The notes beneath the pieces were generated by a model, which made no database searches, was not told the origin of the DNA, and worked only from the letters and a program-made list of their open reading frames with translations. Made by a program: the position numbers and the translations under genes. A DNA stretch of 49,879 nucleotides from positions 1 to 49,879 of the forward strand of contig JAUNBJ010000012.1 of NCBI GenBank assembly GCA_030535245.1. The letters are read 5' to 3'. This DNA is from Planctomycetia bacterium (GTDB taxonomy: Bacteria; Planctomycetota; Planctomycetia; Pirellulales; Thermoguttaceae). Positions 17,901 through 27,287 of this stretch are shown piece by piece. Position 1 is the first letter of the stretch. Each line of letters opens with the position of its first letter.

Positions 17901-20405
17901 GTCTTTTGCAAGAAGAGAGTGGTGATGAAAAGGATCTGTATTTTTGGTTTTTGTGTGGTGTTGGCGACGGGGTCGCTTTTCGCGGCGGACACGGAGATTC
18001 AGGTGGTGACTTCGGACTGGGTTACGTCGAGCGACTGGACGAATGGCGTTCCTGGGGCGGCGGACAACGCGTACGTGGGAAACAACGCTACGGTTACAGC
18101 GGCAGGGCCGATTGATGTCACGACGCTTACCGTGGGGTACAGCAACAAGACCCGTCCGGGAGCGGGAACGTTGACCATCAGTAATGGCCTGACGACGGGA
18201 ACCCTGAATATCGGGTCGGAAGCAAATGCGGGTTCGTTGTCTGTTGCTGGCAGTACGGCGACGGTGGGTGCCGGTACGGGAACGTTCACGATTGTGAAAG
18301 GAACGGCCGATTTTTCGGGGGTAAAAACATTGACGGTGAACGTTGAAAGCATCACCATGGCGAGTATGTTTTCGGAGGAGAAGGTCAATGCTGCGACGGT
18401 TTGGAAATTGGGTGAAAACAGTACCGTGACGGCGGACAGCCTGACGATGCTCGACGCAGTGGGGGCCAATTTAGCGGGTTCCACTGCGGCGATTACGTTG
18501 GGTGCGGGAACCACCACGCTGCAAATCGACGCGTTGAAAATAGGTGGCGGCAAGGCGATGAAAACCGGTGGAACTGGTGGTGCGACGTTGGACGTTGCGG
18601 CAGGGGGCAGCGTCATACTGACCGGCAAAAATGGTGCGGGGAGCAAAGCGTCTTTGCGTATCGCATACAATAATACCGCCACGTCCACCAGCAATCCGAG
18701 TTTTGGCACGGTCGATTTTTCTGCGGCGAATTCCGTGAACCTGACGTTGAGCGATTGGGCGGTCGGATACAACGCACAGCTTGGAAGCAACGTGAATGGA
18801 GAAACGACGGGGATTTTGCGATTGGGGAACAACGCGACCGTTACGGCGGATTCCCTGGCGATTGGCACGTACGATACCGCCAAAGGCCAAACGGGATATT
18901 CCAACGGTACGGTGACGGGTGCCGGTACGATTACCATTGGAACGACGCAAACGCCGGGTTCCATGACGATGGGAAGCGGTTGGGCCTCCAGAAGCACGCT
19001 GACGCTTTCGGGGGGGACGCTCACCGTGCATGGCGATTTGAACGGTGCGGGGAACATTGCCATGACGTTGGGCACCAGTGGGAATGCGCAGCGTTTCATC
19101 GTCGATTCCGGTACGGTGAATTTGGGCAACGGCAGTGGGTCGCTGACATTGATTCGTGGAGACATTGATTTTTCCGCGGTGGAAAATGTGACGGTGAATC
19201 TCAGTAACATCTATCTGGTTACGACGGCTTCGGGGGAGACAACCGCAACCAGCACGTGGACATTGGGAACGAACAATACGATTACGGCTACCAGGCTGGT
19301 GATGGCAGATTCTCCTTCGGGAAGTAATCTGTCGGGGCAGCAGGTGACGCTTCAGTTGGGGGCGGGCACGAACGATTTGAATATTGACAATTTTATTGTC
19401 GGCGGTGGTAAAGCAAACGGAACCAACCGGGACGCGACCGGAGAATCGGCGAAATTGCTGATTGAGGATGGCGGAACGGTGACGCTTGATGGGAAAACCA
19501 CCGGCGCGCTTGCGAACCTGCGGATTGGGTACAATACGGCTGCGAATACTGGCGACGTCAGCCATGGTTTGGTGGATTTTTCCAATGCTTCCGAAGTGAC
19601 AATGAACCTGAACGCGTTGACAATCGGTTATAACGATCAAACGTCGAATACGAATGCGGTAAACACCCGTTACACGACGGGCGAGTTGAAACTTGGGGAG
19701 AATGCAACGGTGACGGCCCAATCCGTAACGTTGGGTACGTTCAATGCGGCAAACACCAACAAAAACAGCGTGCAGGGAACGCTTTCGTTCTCTGGCGACA
19801 CGAAGATCACGGTAGCTGGAACGATCACCATGGGGCAGGATTCCACGCTTTCGCACAGCACGATCAACATGGCGGGTGGAGCGTTGCTTGCCGAACGGAT
19901 GACGATGGCGGGCAACGCGACGTTTAACTGGACGGGCGGCGTGCTGGGGGTGGATGCGGTGGATTTTGCCCTGACGCAGAACGCGGCGGACACGGAGTTG
20001 AATCCGGGAGGCAGCGGCATGGTCGGCAGCACGACGATTACCGGGAACTATACCCTGGATGCAGGCACGCTGCGTTTGGAGTTAGGCGAAACGGGGGCGG
20101 ACGTGTTGAACATTGTGGGGGAATTTTCCATATCGGACGATGCCCAGTTTGTGATCGACATTCTCAGTCGCGAGGGGTTGACGGAAAACATGACGCTTCT
20201 TACGTCCACGGGGACGACCATGCCGGAACTGACGCCGCTTTACGTGGGCGACACGACGCTGACGGAAACGTGGAGTTTGTCGTGGCTTGGCACGGCGGGG
20301 AATTGGGCATTGCGTTTGCACACCGACGTTCCGGAGCCGGGGACGTTGGGGATGTTCCTTTTCGGGCTACTGTTGTTGTTTCGTCGCAAGGCAAGGGCGG
20401 TATGA
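14994..20405 (+). CDS. Giant PEP-CTERM beta-helix surface protein (two modules fused in frame)
   Basis: A 1803-aa ORF with an unusual plan. Module A has a signal peptide ([24 protein letters not shown]), about 900 residues of Gly/Thr/Asn-rich beta-helix repeats (patterns such as [32 protein letters not shown]) and a complete PEP-CTERM sorting tail, VPEP (17853-17864) plus a hydrophobic helix and CKKR. Module B follows at once with a second signal peptide ([23 protein letters not shown] at 17925), a similar beta-helix region and a second tail, VPEP (20328-20339) plus helix and RRKARAV. PEP-CTERM tails are recognised by exosortase. A cell-surface or extracellular-matrix role is likely. Module B has its own GAGAG site 5 nt before its ATG and may be translated separately as an 826-aa protein. 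Start at 14994: GGGAG lies upstream. Confidence 0.8.
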   Translation: MKYPASTVMIRSIKFFGKRGRKVPYPLFLGVLFLGICGFSAATVQAGYVWTENASGAYSGTAAPWSSDAMRDGKWVLLGTQNTFTDDLNVTGNGANQKLTIDGATVSCGNAARIGQDNNPAYLTIQNGGTLSLSSTLSISDSSKVSEGHVTVNGGTLKSTNEIRVGFHWNGYLDVTNGGTVEADNIMLGGVYRLGRGYLTIGGEDSSTNTGSVTTNSFSMGANGPSTVTIHRGTLTVNTGNAILGTADDLTELVSADVLLNVGQYGSLAVSKGILSVSNNAKKDCVLNVTGGTVSAVRVILGDVAGKGTLNVENGTENDAFVTAQENLVVGNKGIGELNLKSGTVLVGTVSGQTTTYKSFYVGGYDTAGVGSGTANISGGELKVNGLYVGYQSQGAMNITGGTVTAMGLLSVGTYASANGEVVIGSADGQNVPTVSVADQVRISESGTGSLTLKNGTLTAKQIQIGSTTNAGTMNVWGGTVETTDWMTLTNSSTLKIGSADGQNTPTVSLGGLLMLTNSSTLNMTNGTLRASQIQVASDAVLNLVGGTVTAQSSINIGNRADTTGYAHLGSANAEECTELNLTGTMNIGSNGGNGVVTVRNGNVILTGSCNVGAAANSLGTLDIGAGGVMQIKKTTVDTIVRLGSAGSTASGTLLIHDGGKLTVDEGLRFLVGDVAGGKNYIDITGAGSELQVNATDFCLGYHGTAYVTITDGGKIVGSSIRLGVNRAGDTVLPSELVLTGQGSLLQATSRLTLGSNVQTGILSINASETGLGQVDAAAITLYAGSTIRVGVDHGIAMIRNYTDAGYEVLKTASNITLNASDVWTLDTTTSGSLRTTTATLNEAFRQEGTLRTGGDTVDISDALRESGWIEADFGQDTLVNLTFTGLDTMTESQLLADWLSEGTDDAFSASVAGLGILTLSDLLPGTGVFAWDFSEFNAANGLNVGLLSATAYVPEPSAMVLLFLGCFLVFCKKRVVMKRICIFGFCVVLATGSLFAADTEIQVVTSDWVTSSDWTNGVPGAADNAYVGNNATVTAAGPIDVTTLTVGYSNKTRPGAGTLTISNGLTTGTLNIGSEANAGSLSVAGSTATVGAGTGTFTIVKGTADFSGVKTLTVNVESITMASMFSEEKVNAATVWKLGENSTVTADSLTMLDAVGANLAGSTAAITLGAGTTTLQIDALKIGGGKAMKTGGTGGATLDVAAGGSVILTGKNGAGSKASLRIAYNNTATSTSNPSFGTVDFSAANSVNLTLSDWAVGYNAQLGSNVNGETTGILRLGNNATVTADSLAIGTYDTAKGQTGYSNGTVTGAGTITIGTTQTPGSMTMGSGWASRSTLTLSGGTLTVHGDLNGAGNIAMTLGTSGNAQRFIVDSGTVNLGNGSGSLTLIRGDIDFSAVENVTVNLSNIYLVTTASGETTATSTWTLGTNNTITATRLVMADSPSGSNLSGQQVTLQLGAGTNDLNIDNFIVGGGKANGTNRDATGESAKLLIEDGGTVTLDGKTTGALANLRIGYNTAANTGDVSHGLVDFSNASEVTMNLNALTIGYNDQTSNTNAVNTRYTTGELKLGENATVTAQSVTLGTFNAANTNKNSVQGTLSFSGDTKITVAGTITMGQDSTLSHSTINMAGGALLAERMTMAGNATFNWTGGVLGVDAVDFALTQNAADTELNPGGSGMVGSTTITGNYTLDAGTLRLELGETGADVLNIVGEFSISDDAQFVIDILSREGLTENMTLLTSTGTTMPELTPLYVGDTTLTETWSLSWLGTAGNWALRLHTDVPEPGTLGMFLFGLLLLFRRKARAV
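17853..17987 (+). other. Internal PEP-CTERM / signal-peptide junction
   Basis: Here a PEP-CTERM tail runs straight into a new signal peptide without a stop codon. In the +1 frame a TGA (17923-17925) overlaps the ATG at 17925 (TGATG), the usual junction of two translationally coupled genes. The in-frame fusion is therefore probably the result of a single-base change in the 3' end of module A, real or a sequencing error. Confidence 0.7.
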
Positions 20406-20418
20406 TTGGGGATCACGC

Positions 20419-21645
20419 ATGAAAAGAGAGTGGATTGCAGGAACGAGGAATCGCGAGATGGGGCAGGGTTTGGGGCTGGCGTTATCGTCGAGACGGTGGC
20501 GGGCAGTGGTATCGGAATTTCCCGCTTCCAGGCTGGAGAGTATTCTTCATGAAGGGGAGGCGTCTGCCCCTGGGCCTGTAGTCGCAGCGGATCGTACCGG
20601 GTCGATAATCACAGGCGCACCCGGGCCGGAGGCCGTAGTCGCTCCCGGTCGTACCGGGCCGCACCGGGCCGGGTTCACACTGGTGGAGTTGTTGGTGGTG
20701 ATAGCGATTATAGGGATGTTGGTGGGGTTATTGTTGCCGGCGGTGCAGCAGGCGCGGGAGGCGGCGCGACAATTATCGTGCGGGAACAATTTGCGGCAGA
20801 TAGGGTTAGCGAGTTTGAGTTTTAGCAGTCAGCATACGCATTTTCCGTCGGCGGGTTGGAGTTACAAATTTGCGGGGGACGCCACCATGGGGGTGGGCAA
20901 GTCGCAGCCGGGGGGTTGGGCGTATTCGTTATTACCGTATTTGGAGCAGGATGCGTTGTATCAGCTTGGTGGAACGCGGTCGGATACGACGGAGAGTGGG
21001 AACAAATCGTACGCGGAGCAGGCGATTCAGGTACCGTTATCGGTGTTTATTTGTCCGTCGCGGCGTACGGTGAAGTTATATCCGAAGCGTTATGCGAATT
21101 CGAACGTGTATCCGATCAACTGTACGTTGGTAAGCATGACTTCGAAGGGGGATTATGCGTCGAATTACGGGACGGGGAATCTGGGGGACAATGCGTACCG
21201 GCTGAACGTGGAGAGTTATCGCGAGGCGAAGTCGGCCAATTACACGGCGACGGGGAACAACACGGGGGTGATTTATGCGGGGAGTGAGATTGCTCCGGAG
21301 AAGATATATGATGGCACGTCGAACACGTTTTTGTTGGGGGAGAAATATTTGAGTCCGGAGAATTATGATGGGGGGACGGATTCGGTGTATTGTCATAGTG
21401 ACGACAATGGGATATTGTTTGGGACGGATCCGGACACCTGTCGGATGACGTCGGTGCGACCGTATGCGGATCGGCAGGGTTTTATGAACAACGAGACGCC
21501 GGTCAATTTTGGGGGGCCGCATCCGGGAGGGTTACGGATGGTGATGGCGGATGGATCGGTGCATAGCGTATCGTTTTCGGTGGACGGGACGATCTTTCAG
21601 GCGTTGGGCACACGGGAGGGGAACGAGGCGTATTTATTACCGTAG
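20419..21645 (+). CDS. DUF1559 pseudopilin-like protein 1 with expanded leader
   Basis: A 408-aa type IV/II pseudopilin-like protein of the planctomycete DUF1559 family. The class III signal is G85[18 protein letters not shown] (prepilin peptidase cuts before Phe86), followed by [14 protein letters not shown]; near the C-terminus is the H-X9-DG motif ([12 protein letters not shown]). Mature protein: N-terminal helix then a globular domain, probably displayed as a minor pilin or secretion pseudopilin. Odd: the leader is 85 residues rather than the usual few, and its second half is GC-rich repeat DNA ([21 protein letters not shown]). The start ATG at 20419 lies 14 nt after the PEP-CTERM stop; only a weak GGGG site precedes it, so translation may be coupled. 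It converges with rarA and overlaps it by 9 nt. Confidence 0.85.
   Translation: MKREWIAGTRNREMGQGLGLALSSRRWRAVVSEFPASRLESILHEGEASAPGPVVAADRTGSIITGAPGPEAVVAPGRTGPHRAGFTLVELLVVIAIIGMLVGLLLPAVQQAREAARQLSCGNNLRQIGLASLSFSSQHTHFPSAGWSYKFAGDATMGVGKSQPGGWAYSLLPYLEQDALYQLGGTRSDTTESGNKSYAEQAIQVPLSVFICPSRRTVKLYPKRYANSNVYPINCTLVSMTSKGDYASNYGTGNLGDNAYRLNVESYREAKSANYTATGNNTGVIYAGSEIAPEKIYDGTSNTFLLGEKYLSPENYDGGTDSVYCHSDDNGILFGTDPDTCRMTSVRPYADRQGFMNNETPVNFGGPHPGGLRMVMADGSVHSVSFSVDGTIFQALGTREGNEAYLLP
20565..20670 (+). repeat. Palindromic GC-rich element inside pseudopilin leader 1
   Basis: Contains two related blocks (cctgggcctgtagtcgc.. and cccgggccggaggccgtagtcgc..), each followed by a cgtaccggg half-palindrome. 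The 18-mer acccgggccggaggccgt (20619-20636) recurs in the other pseudopilin leader at 41679-41696, and ctcccggtcgtaccggg (20642-20658) recurs in the intergenic region at 31912-31928. Confidence 0.75.
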
Positions 21646-22971
21646 GGGGTTCTTTGGGTCGTCTGAGTGGAGGCGTGCGCGGATGTATTCCAGGCGTTCC
21701 TGGATTTCAGCTTCAAAGCCGCGTGGGGAGGGGAAGTAGTAGCGTTTTTCGACGCCGAGGTAATCTTGAGAGGCAATGGCATCGGGAAATTCGTGGGCGT
21801 AGCGGTAGTCGTCTCCGATCCCCTGTTTTTTAGCGCCCTGGTAGTGGGCGTCCTGGAGGTGTTTGGGGACGGGGAGGAGGTTTCCGTCACGGACGTCGCG
21901 ACGTGCGGCGAAGATAGCTTCGGTGGCGGCGTTGGATTTCGGGGCGCAGGCGAGGTAGGTAACGGTCTGGGCGAGGTTGAGTTGGCATTCGGGCAGCCCG
22001 ATCATTTCGCAGGCTTGGGCGGTAGCGACGGCGAGGGGGAGGGCGTGGGGGTCGGCATTTCCGACATCTTCGCTGGCCAGGATGACGAGTCTTCGGGCGA
22101 GGAAGCGGACTTCTTCCCCGCCTTCGAGCATTTTGGCGAGCCAGTAGAGGGCGGCGTCGGGGTCGCTTCCGCGGATGCTTTTGATCAGGGCGCTGATGAT
22201 ATCGTAGTGGGAATCGCCGTCGCGGTCGTGTCCGGTGATACGTTTTTGGACGGACTCGGCCGCCAGTTCGCGGGTGAAGTGGACGGGGTTTTCAAAGGTG
22301 GAGAGGACGCCGATTTCGAGGGCGGAGAGGGCGCGTCGGGCGTCGCCGTCGCAGGTGCGGGCGAGGTATTCGAGGGCGTCGTCGTCGGCTTGGACGTTCC
22401 AGGTTCCCAGACCACGTTCGGGGTCGTTGATGGCACGGCGAAGGAGGGTGAGGATATTTTCCTGGGTGAGGGGGTGAAACTGAAAGAGGCGGCTTCGGCT
22501 CAGGAGGGCGTTATTGACGGTGAAGAAGGGGTTTTCGGTCGTGGCGCCGACCAGGACGACGACCCCATCTTCGACGTCGGGGAGGAGGACGTCTTGCTGG
22601 GCTTTGTTGAAGCGGTGGATTTCGTCCACGAAAAGGAGGGTGCGGCGTCCTTCGGCGGCCAGGTCGTCGGCAGCTTTGGCGAGGACTTCGCGAAGCTCCT
22701 TGACCCCTTGCGTGACGGCGCTGATTTGGACGAAGTGGCTATGGGTTTCGATGGCGAGCAGGCGGGCGAGGGTGGTTTTTCCGGTACCTGGGGGGCCGTA
22801 AAAGAGCACGGAGCCGAGCCGGTTGGCAGCCAGCAGGCGACGGAGCATTTTTCCGGGAGCGAGGAAGTCCTCCTGTCCGACGAACTCGGCGAGGGTGCGG
22901 GGGCGCATGCGGGCCGCGAGGGGGCGTGCGCTTTCCCGATTCGTTTCTTCCATGGAATCAAAGAGGGACAT
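21637..22971 (-). CDS. rarA: Replication-associated recombination protein A
   Basis: A 444-aa AAA+ ATPase of the RarA/MgsA/WRNIP1 family, which acts at stalled replication forks. Near the N-terminus the motif [18 protein letters not shown] is typical, then Walker A GPPGTGKT (59-66), Walker B LLFVDEIH (112-119), sensor [19 protein letters not shown], and the C-terminal tetramerisation region ([25 protein letters not shown]..; [18 protein letters not shown]). Length is normal for the family and no key residue is missing. Its 3' end overlaps the convergent pseudopilin gene by 9 nt. Upstream lies a terminator closing the GH78 gene, so it is probably expressed from its own promoter. Confidence 0.95.
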   Translation of the reverse strand: MSLFDSMEETNRESARPLAARMRPRTLAEFVGQEDFLAPGKMLRRLLAANRLGSVLFYGPPGTGKTTLARLLAIETHSHFVQISAVTQGVKELREVLAKAADDLAAEGRRTLLFVDEIHRFNKAQQDVLLPDVEDGVVVLVGATTENPFFTVNNALLSRSRLFQFHPLTQENILTLLRRAINDPERGLGTWNVQADDDALEYLARTCDGDARRALSALEIGVLSTFENPVHFTRELAAESVQKRITGHDRDGDSHYDIISALIKSIRGSDPDAALYWLAKMLEGGEEVRFLARRLVILASEDVGNADPHALPLAVATAQACEMIGLPECQLNLAQTVTYLACAPKSNAATEAIFAARRDVRDGNLLPVPKHLQDAHYQGAKKQGIGDDYRYAHEFPDAIASQDYLGVEKRYYFPSPRGFEAEIQERLEYIRARLHSDDPKNPLR

Positions 22972-23003
22972 GGTTTTGGGTTGGATGAGGGGTTAAAAGG
23001 TGG

Positions 23004-23039
23004 CGACGGCGCTTCCCGTGAGGTGGGGAAGCACCGTCG
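23004..23039 (-). terminator. Terminator between the GH78 gene and rarA
   Basis: A strong hairpin: cgacgg-c-gcttccc pairs with gggaagc-a-ccgtcg (13 pairs and one mismatch). On the minus strand it is followed by CCACCTTTT. It begins 10 nt after the GH78 stop and ends 33 nt before the rarA start. Confidence 0.65.
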
Positions 23040-23048
23040 TGAGACGAG

Positions 23049-25439
23049 TTACTTTTTCTCAAACCGGAGGGAATGGGTTCCTGCGTTTAAGGAGAGGCGT
23101 GTGTAGTCTTTTCCAAAAGCGTGGAACGGTTTTCCGGAGGGAACGGCGTATGCGTCGGGAATGGCCAGCTGGCAGGAGGTTCCCTGGGGGACAACCAGCT
23201 CCACGGCGAAATACTCGGCAGTTTGGGTCAGCTCCACGGCGATCGTTCCGTAGTGGGTCGGGACGGCGAGCCTGGCATGTTCCAGTCCGCCCAGCTGCGG
23301 GGTGATGGCAAAGGACTGGAAGGCGGGTTGCGTGGGGGTTAGCCCAACGATGTACTGAGCCAGGCAGGTCAGGCCGCCGCCGCTCCAGGCGTGGTTGATG
23401 GTTCCGCCGCCGAAGCCTTTTTCTCCGATCCCCCAACCTTCCCAGAGGGTCGTGTAGGGGGCGTTCACCATTTCGGAGAAGCGTTCTTTCATGCGGAAAA
23501 GTGCGTCGTCGGCGTAGCCCAGAACGCAGATCGCTTCCAGCACGTATTTTTCCATGTAGGGGCTGGCGTTCTTTTCATGGCGGAAATGCTCGCGGAGCAG
23601 GGGATACCATTCGGGTTTGGGAAAGCCGCACAGCACGGCCATGGCGTTGGTACGGTCGTCGCTGCGTCCTTTGTAGTTGGGGTCGCGGTAATCTTTCCCG
23701 GTCCAGAAGGTGGTGTTGAACGCAGCGGCGATGCCGTCCATCTGTTTCTGCCAGCGGTCGGCGTCGTCGTTCAGGTTCAGGGAGCGGGCGATGTCGCGGG
23801 CTTCCATGGCGGCCAGGTAGTACCAGCAGTTCAAAAGCGGCCAAAGGTCGATGTTTTCCCCCCAGTCGCCCCAGCTCCAGCCGCCGCGACGGATTTTGAC
23901 CAGCCCGTTTTCTTCAAATTCCCAGAGGTCGAGATACTTTTTGACGCCAGGGTAGAGGTCTGCGGCCGTGGCGGCGTCGCCGGAATAAAACGAATAGGTT
24001 CCCAGCCCGAATTTCCCGATGGTGGCCAGCATTTGGGCCGGCAGTTCGGAGGTGTAGTTGCCAGGAATCGGGGCGTGCAGGGAGCCGTCGGGGTGCTGGT
24101 GGCGAATCAGCTCGTAAAACCCTTTTCGCGGCAGCAGGTCGGCACGTCGATCCATGCAGTAAAACGCTTCGCCCAGTTCGTTCACCGCGTCGCCCCACCA
24201 TTGTGCACGTTCCCGGTCGGGGCAGTCGAAATAGGTGTCCCGCATGGTGATATAGAGCGTGCGTACCGCCTTGTTCCACAAACGGGTGTAGAACGGGTCG
24301 CTACAGGCGAAGTGCTCGCCAAATTCCGCGTCGTATCCGGTTTCACGGTATTTCAAACCGAGGATTTTGACGCCGGCGGGGATCGTGAAAATCATGACGT
24401 GTCCGTTCATCCAGCCGGTGGATTCAAACGTCTGAACGCCCTCTTTCGTGACGTATTCGGTGCGGACGTTCTCGACGCTTCCCCCTTTGTAATTATCCAT
24501 GCGGATGTCGATTTCCAGCCCGGCTTTCGCGTCGATGGAAAGCCACGGGACGACCTGAGCGTTGTACGGCAGACGCAGCGCAATCGGCTGCCCGGTGGAG
24601 ATGGCGGGAAGGGGCTCCTTTTCGGGGAAATCTTTCAGGCCGTAATCCTTCCAAAACGGTATGGGACGCGGGTAGAGGAACCCCCACGCAGCGGCGGGCA
24701 CGGTGTTCGCGTCGGCCCAGGAGGAATCGTCGAAATCGGTCGCCTTCCAGTCGCCGGCAAAGTCGTAGCGGGCGTCGAAACGGATGTTCCATTCCGGCAG
24801 GCGGTAGTTGGGCTGCGGATCGGCCGTCAGGATTTCGTAGGGGCCGAAACTCTTTTCACGCCAATCGGCAGCAACGGCGGAGGTGTCGAACTGGCGTTTG
24901 TCCCGGTTGACGCATTTCAGCCCGGCGGGAACGGCGGAATAGAGGGCCGCTTTCCAGGTGGAGTCGCCGACCAGATTCAGCCCATTTTCGCCATTGGAGG
25001 CGTCGAACAGCAACCCCGGCTGCCCGCTTGTCAGGTACGAGAAACCACTTTTTCCAAAGTACCAGACCAGCACGGCCACGGTGTTTTTGCCCGGCTTGAG
25101 GAACGGTTTCAAATCCACCACGTCGAAATACGACCCGTTGGGGGCCGGACCACGTTTCAGCCCACCTTCCCAGACGACGTTTTCCCCATTGACGTAGAGC
25201 CAGTATTTGGAATCCGCCGCGATCCGGGCCAACGCCTTTTCCGGCACCTTTTCAAGTGATACCGTTTTCCGATACACCATCCACAGGTTCGGCAGATCGG
25301 CAGGAACGTCGGCGGGAACCATCACCGGCGTGGAAATCGCGACCGGCGGGTAGGCGTTCCCCATGGGACGTTCCTCCGCATGGCACGCAACGACCGTGAC
25401 AATCATCAAAACAGAGATCCAATAGCCCAAAATACGCAT
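23049..25439 (-). CDS. Exported GH78 alpha-L-rhamnosidase
   Basis: A 796-aa protein with a signal peptide (ILGYWISVLMIVTVVACHAEE) and GGGAGG before the ATG. N-terminal beta-sandwich domains (residues about 50-370: sugar-binding-like fold with KYWLYVNGENVVWEGGLKRGP) precede an (alpha/alpha)6 barrel (about 375-700) and a C-terminal beta domain. The GH78 signature is complete: D405-CPDR-E410-RAQWWG-D417, corresponding to the conserved acidic triad in characterised GH78 enzymes, and E667 in TTLWEGW, the position of the catalytic base. GH78 enzymes remove alpha-L-rhamnose by inversion; the protein probably works in the periplasm or outside. It is followed by a strong terminator, and PyrF lies 70 nt upstream on the same strand. 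Confidence 0.9.
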   Translation of the reverse strand: MRILGYWISVLMIVTVVACHAEERPMGNAYPPVAISTPVMVPADVPADLPNLWMVYRKTVSLEKVPEKALARIAADSKYWLYVNGENVVWEGGLKRGPAPNGSYFDVVDLKPFLKPGKNTVAVLVWYFGKSGFSYLTSGQPGLLFDASNGENGLNLVGDSTWKAALYSAVPAGLKCVNRDKRQFDTSAVAADWREKSFGPYEILTADPQPNYRLPEWNIRFDARYDFAGDWKATDFDDSSWADANTVPAAAWGFLYPRPIPFWKDYGLKDFPEKEPLPAISTGQPIALRLPYNAQVVPWLSIDAKAGLEIDIRMDNYKGGSVENVRTEYVTKEGVQTFESTGWMNGHVMIFTIPAGVKILGLKYRETGYDAEFGEHFACSDPFYTRLWNKAVRTLYITMRDTYFDCPDRERAQWWGDAVNELGEAFYCMDRRADLLPRKGFYELIRHQHPDGSLHAPIPGNYTSELPAQMLATIGKFGLGTYSFYSGDAATAADLYPGVKKYLDLWEFEENGLVKIRRGGWSWGDWGENIDLWPLLNCWYYLAAMEARDIARSLNLNDDADRWQKQMDGIAAAFNTTFWTGKDYRDPNYKGRSDDRTNAMAVLCGFPKPEWYPLLREHFRHEKNASPYMEKYVLEAICVLGYADDALFRMKERFSEMVNAPYTTLWEGWGIGEKGFGGGTINHAWSGGGLTCLAQYIVGLTPTQPAFQSFAITPQLGGLEHARLAVPTHYGTIAVELTQTAEYFAVELVVPQGTSCQLAIPDAYAVPSGKPFHAFGKDYTRLSLNAGTHSLRFEKK

Positions 25440-25509
25440 GGTTTGTTTCCTCCCAAAAGGTTCAATAAGGAATTTCTGCGGAACCCTGTCCGCAATATCT
25501 TACGGTACG

Positions 25510-26400
25510 TCAGCCAAACGCGAACGCAAACTGGTTTTTCATGTCGAGGATCGCCTGTTCCACCGCTTTTTCCCAGGGCATTCCGGCATATTCCTTCCTG
25601 GAATGGGCGAACAGGATGCCACGGGAACTGTTGACCACGGCCCCCAAACCGTCGGCGTCGAAGGCACTGCGAACATCCTCGGCAGTCCCCCCTTGAGCGC
25701 CGTAACCAGGCACCAACAGCCACGCGTGGGGCATTCGCTGCCGCAGTTGCGCAAGCTGTTCGGGATACGTGGCCCCGACGACCGCCCCGACCGGGCCATA
25801 TTTTTCGGAACCTGCCAGGTTCGCAGACGTTTTTTCCACCCAGTCGGCGACATGCTGGAAAAGGGTTCGTCCGTCGGCGTTCAGGTCTTGCAGCATTCCA
25901 CCGCCCGGATTGGAGGTTTTGACCAGCACGAAAATGCCGGCGTCTTTTTCCACGGCGGTATCGACAAACGGCTGGAGACTGTCGTCCCCCAGATAGGGGC
26001 TAACCGTCAACGCATCGCCCCCCCAGGCGGAAGTTTCACCAAGATACGCGGCGGCGTAACCTTTGGCGGTGGAACCGATGTCGTTTCGTTTGCCGTCGAG
26101 CACCACCGGCAGGCCGAGTTTGCGGGCATGCCGAATCACCCTGCCAAGCGCGTGCATCCCGGCAGGGCCAACCGCCTCAAAAAACGCCAGCTGCGGTTTG
26201 ACACACGCGGCATACGGAGCCACAATGTCGAGAATCGCAAGAGAAAAATCCTGAAAAGCCTGAGCGACGGCCTGAAAATCGGCAGGATTCACCTCTTTTT
26301 GAAACACGTCGGGGAGCAATCCCAGCCGCGGATCAATACCGACCATGGCAGGAGATTTCTTCAAGGAAACGGAAGTCGCAAGTTTTTGTGAAAACGTCAT
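25510..26400 (-). CDS. pyrF: Orotidine 5'-phosphate decarboxylase (type 2)
   Basis: A 296-aa enzyme for the last step of UMP synthesis (OMP to UMP). GIDPR is at residues 21-25, and the catalytic stretch is VVLDGKRNDIGSTA with D102, K104 and D107; this is the class II PyrF family rather than the shorter class I. KPQLAFFEAVGPAG and the late PGYGAQGG phosphate-binding segment are also as expected. I place the start at the ATG at 26400. Directly upstream lies an array of 7-bp repeats that itself contains in-frame ATG codons, one of which (26421) would add seven residues (MNHEPLI). No Shine-Dalgarno is visible before either start. Confidence 0.95.
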   Translation of the reverse strand: MTFSQKLATSVSLKKSPAMVGIDPRLGLLPDVFQKEVNPADFQAVAQAFQDFSLAILDIVAPYAACVKPQLAFFEAVGPAGMHALGRVIRHARKLGLPVVLDGKRNDIGSTAKGYAAAYLGETSAWGGDALTVSPYLGDDSLQPFVDTAVEKDAGIFVLVKTSNPGGGMLQDLNADGRTLFQHVADWVEKTSANLAGSEKYGPVGAVVGATYPEQLAQLRQRMPHAWLLVPGYGAQGGTAEDVRSAFDADGLGAVVNSSRGILFAHSRKEYAGMPWEKAVEQAILDMKNQFAFAFG

Positions 26401-26404
26401 AATT

Positions 26405-26439
26405 AATGGTTCATGGTTCATGGTTAATGGTTCATGGGG
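26405..26439. repeat. Heptamer array at the pyrF start
   Basis: Five 7-bp units (aatggtt, catggtt, catggtt, aatggtt, catgggg) lie 4 nt from the pyrF start codon. On the minus strand every catggtt unit contributes an ATG. Confidence 0.85.
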
Positions 26440-26681
26440 AGGTTGCCATGTCGGAATGCCAAAACGTTATTGAACCACAAAACGCGAAAAAGACCAAGGG
26501 GGACTGGGACGTGCCTGAAAACAGGGATGTGGGGGATTTTCGCAGGTTTCGGGCGGTGCGTGGGGAATAAAATTCACGGTAAATCGCGTGCTTTTGTGAA
26601 GTTGGGGGGTTCAGGGGCAAGAAAAGCCCGAAAAAATCGACTTTTTTTCGACTTTTTTTGAAAATTTGCCCGGATTCCTCC
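26440..26681. other. Non-coding stretch between pyrF and the HU-like gene
   Basis: About 240 nt with low coding character. It includes two direct copies of tcgactttttt (near 26638-26660). The minus-strand ORF crossing it runs through the repeats and is not convincing. Confidence 0.45.
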
Positions 26682-26710
26682 TTGTAATTTCCCTCAAAAT
26701 AATTTTTAAT
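26682..26710 (+). promoter_or_regulatory. Possible promoter of the HU-like gene
   Basis: TTGTAA (26682-26687), 17-nt spacer, TTTAAT (26705-26710). This gives a leader of roughly 100 nt before the ATG. Both hexamers deviate from consensus. Confidence 0.4.
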
Positions 26711-26814
26711 CAATTCATCATAAGACGTCAATGCGTATGGGGGGTGCAACTTTCGTATGCAAAAGAGTGGTAACAGTAGTTTGTTTTTGTTTTCCCCACG
26801 GAGGGTAAAGAGTC

Positions 26815-27165
26815 ATGACAGAGAAAAAAACAGAGAAGAAGGCTGCCAGCAAGAAACCGCTGACGAAGTCGGAAATTCAGGCGAATCTGGCCGCCGCGAC
26901 CGGATTGACCAAGAAGCAGGTCAGTTCCGTTCTGGACGCCCTGGCTGCCGAAATCAACAAGAGTGTTGGTCCGAAGGCTGCCGGCGCGTTCGTGCTTCCC
27001 GGTCTGCTGAAGATCGAAAAGAAAAAGGTTCCGGCCAAGCCGGCCCGCAAAAATGTGCCGGATCCGTTCCATCCCGGAACGTTCAAGGATTATCCCGCGA
27101 AGCCGGCTTCCTGCAAGATCAAGATTCGTCCTTTGAAGGGGCTGAAAGACGCCGCCGCCAAATGA
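26815..27165 (+). CDS. HU-like DNA-binding protein
   Basis: A 116-aa small basic protein of the HU/IHF superfamily. A Lys/Ala-rich N-terminal tail (TEKKTEKKAASKK) precedes the helical HU dimerisation part (LTKSEIQANLAAATGLTKKQVSSVLDALAAEI) and the beta part with the DNA-clasping arm, which is basic and proline-rich (KIEKKKVPAKPARKNVPDPF). Variants of this type with an extra tail are common in planctomycetes. It should bend or coat DNA as a nucleoid protein. GGAGG is located 9 nt before the ATG, and a strong terminator follows, so it is monocistronic. Confidence 0.9.
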   Translation: MTEKKTEKKAASKKPLTKSEIQANLAAATGLTKKQVSSVLDALAAEINKSVGPKAAGAFVLPGLLKIEKKKVPAKPARKNVPDPFHPGTFKDYPAKPASCKIKIRPLKGLKDAAAK

Positions 27166-27215
27166 GTTTTGGCTCGTTGGACAGGGTGTCGCCAGCCACA
27201 GGTGGGTGACTTGCC

Positions 27216-27250
27216 AAAGCCCTTGCGTGCATTACGCGGGGGCTTTTTCA
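27216..27250 (+). terminator. Rho-independent terminator of the HU-like gene
   Basis: Stem aaagcccttgcg / cgcgggggcttt (12 pairs with two G-U), loop tgcatta, then ttcattgttt. It lies about 50 nt after the stop codon. Confidence 0.8.
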
Positions 27251-27287
27251 TTGTTTACGTGTTGTGTATTTACAGGGCAGAGAGATT

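Noticed and set aside
17999..19856. Large minus-strand ORFs opposite PEP-CTERM module B
   Set aside because: They arise from the repetitive Gly/Thr codon pattern of the sense strand; no domain is recognisable.
21667..23106. 479-aa Gly/Glu/Val-rich ORF opposite rarA
   Set aside because: Mirror of a well-conserved AAA+ ATPase, and it runs through the terminator hairpin at 23004-23039.
23391..25259. 622-aa ORF opposite the GH78 gene
   Set aside because: Antisense shadow; the minus-strand protein carries the complete GH78 catalytic signature.
26432..26749. 105-aa minus-strand ORF between pyrF and the HU-like gene
   Set aside because: It runs through low-complexity tcgacttttttt repeats and the edge of the heptamer array, covers the likely HU promoter, and has no ribosome site or family.
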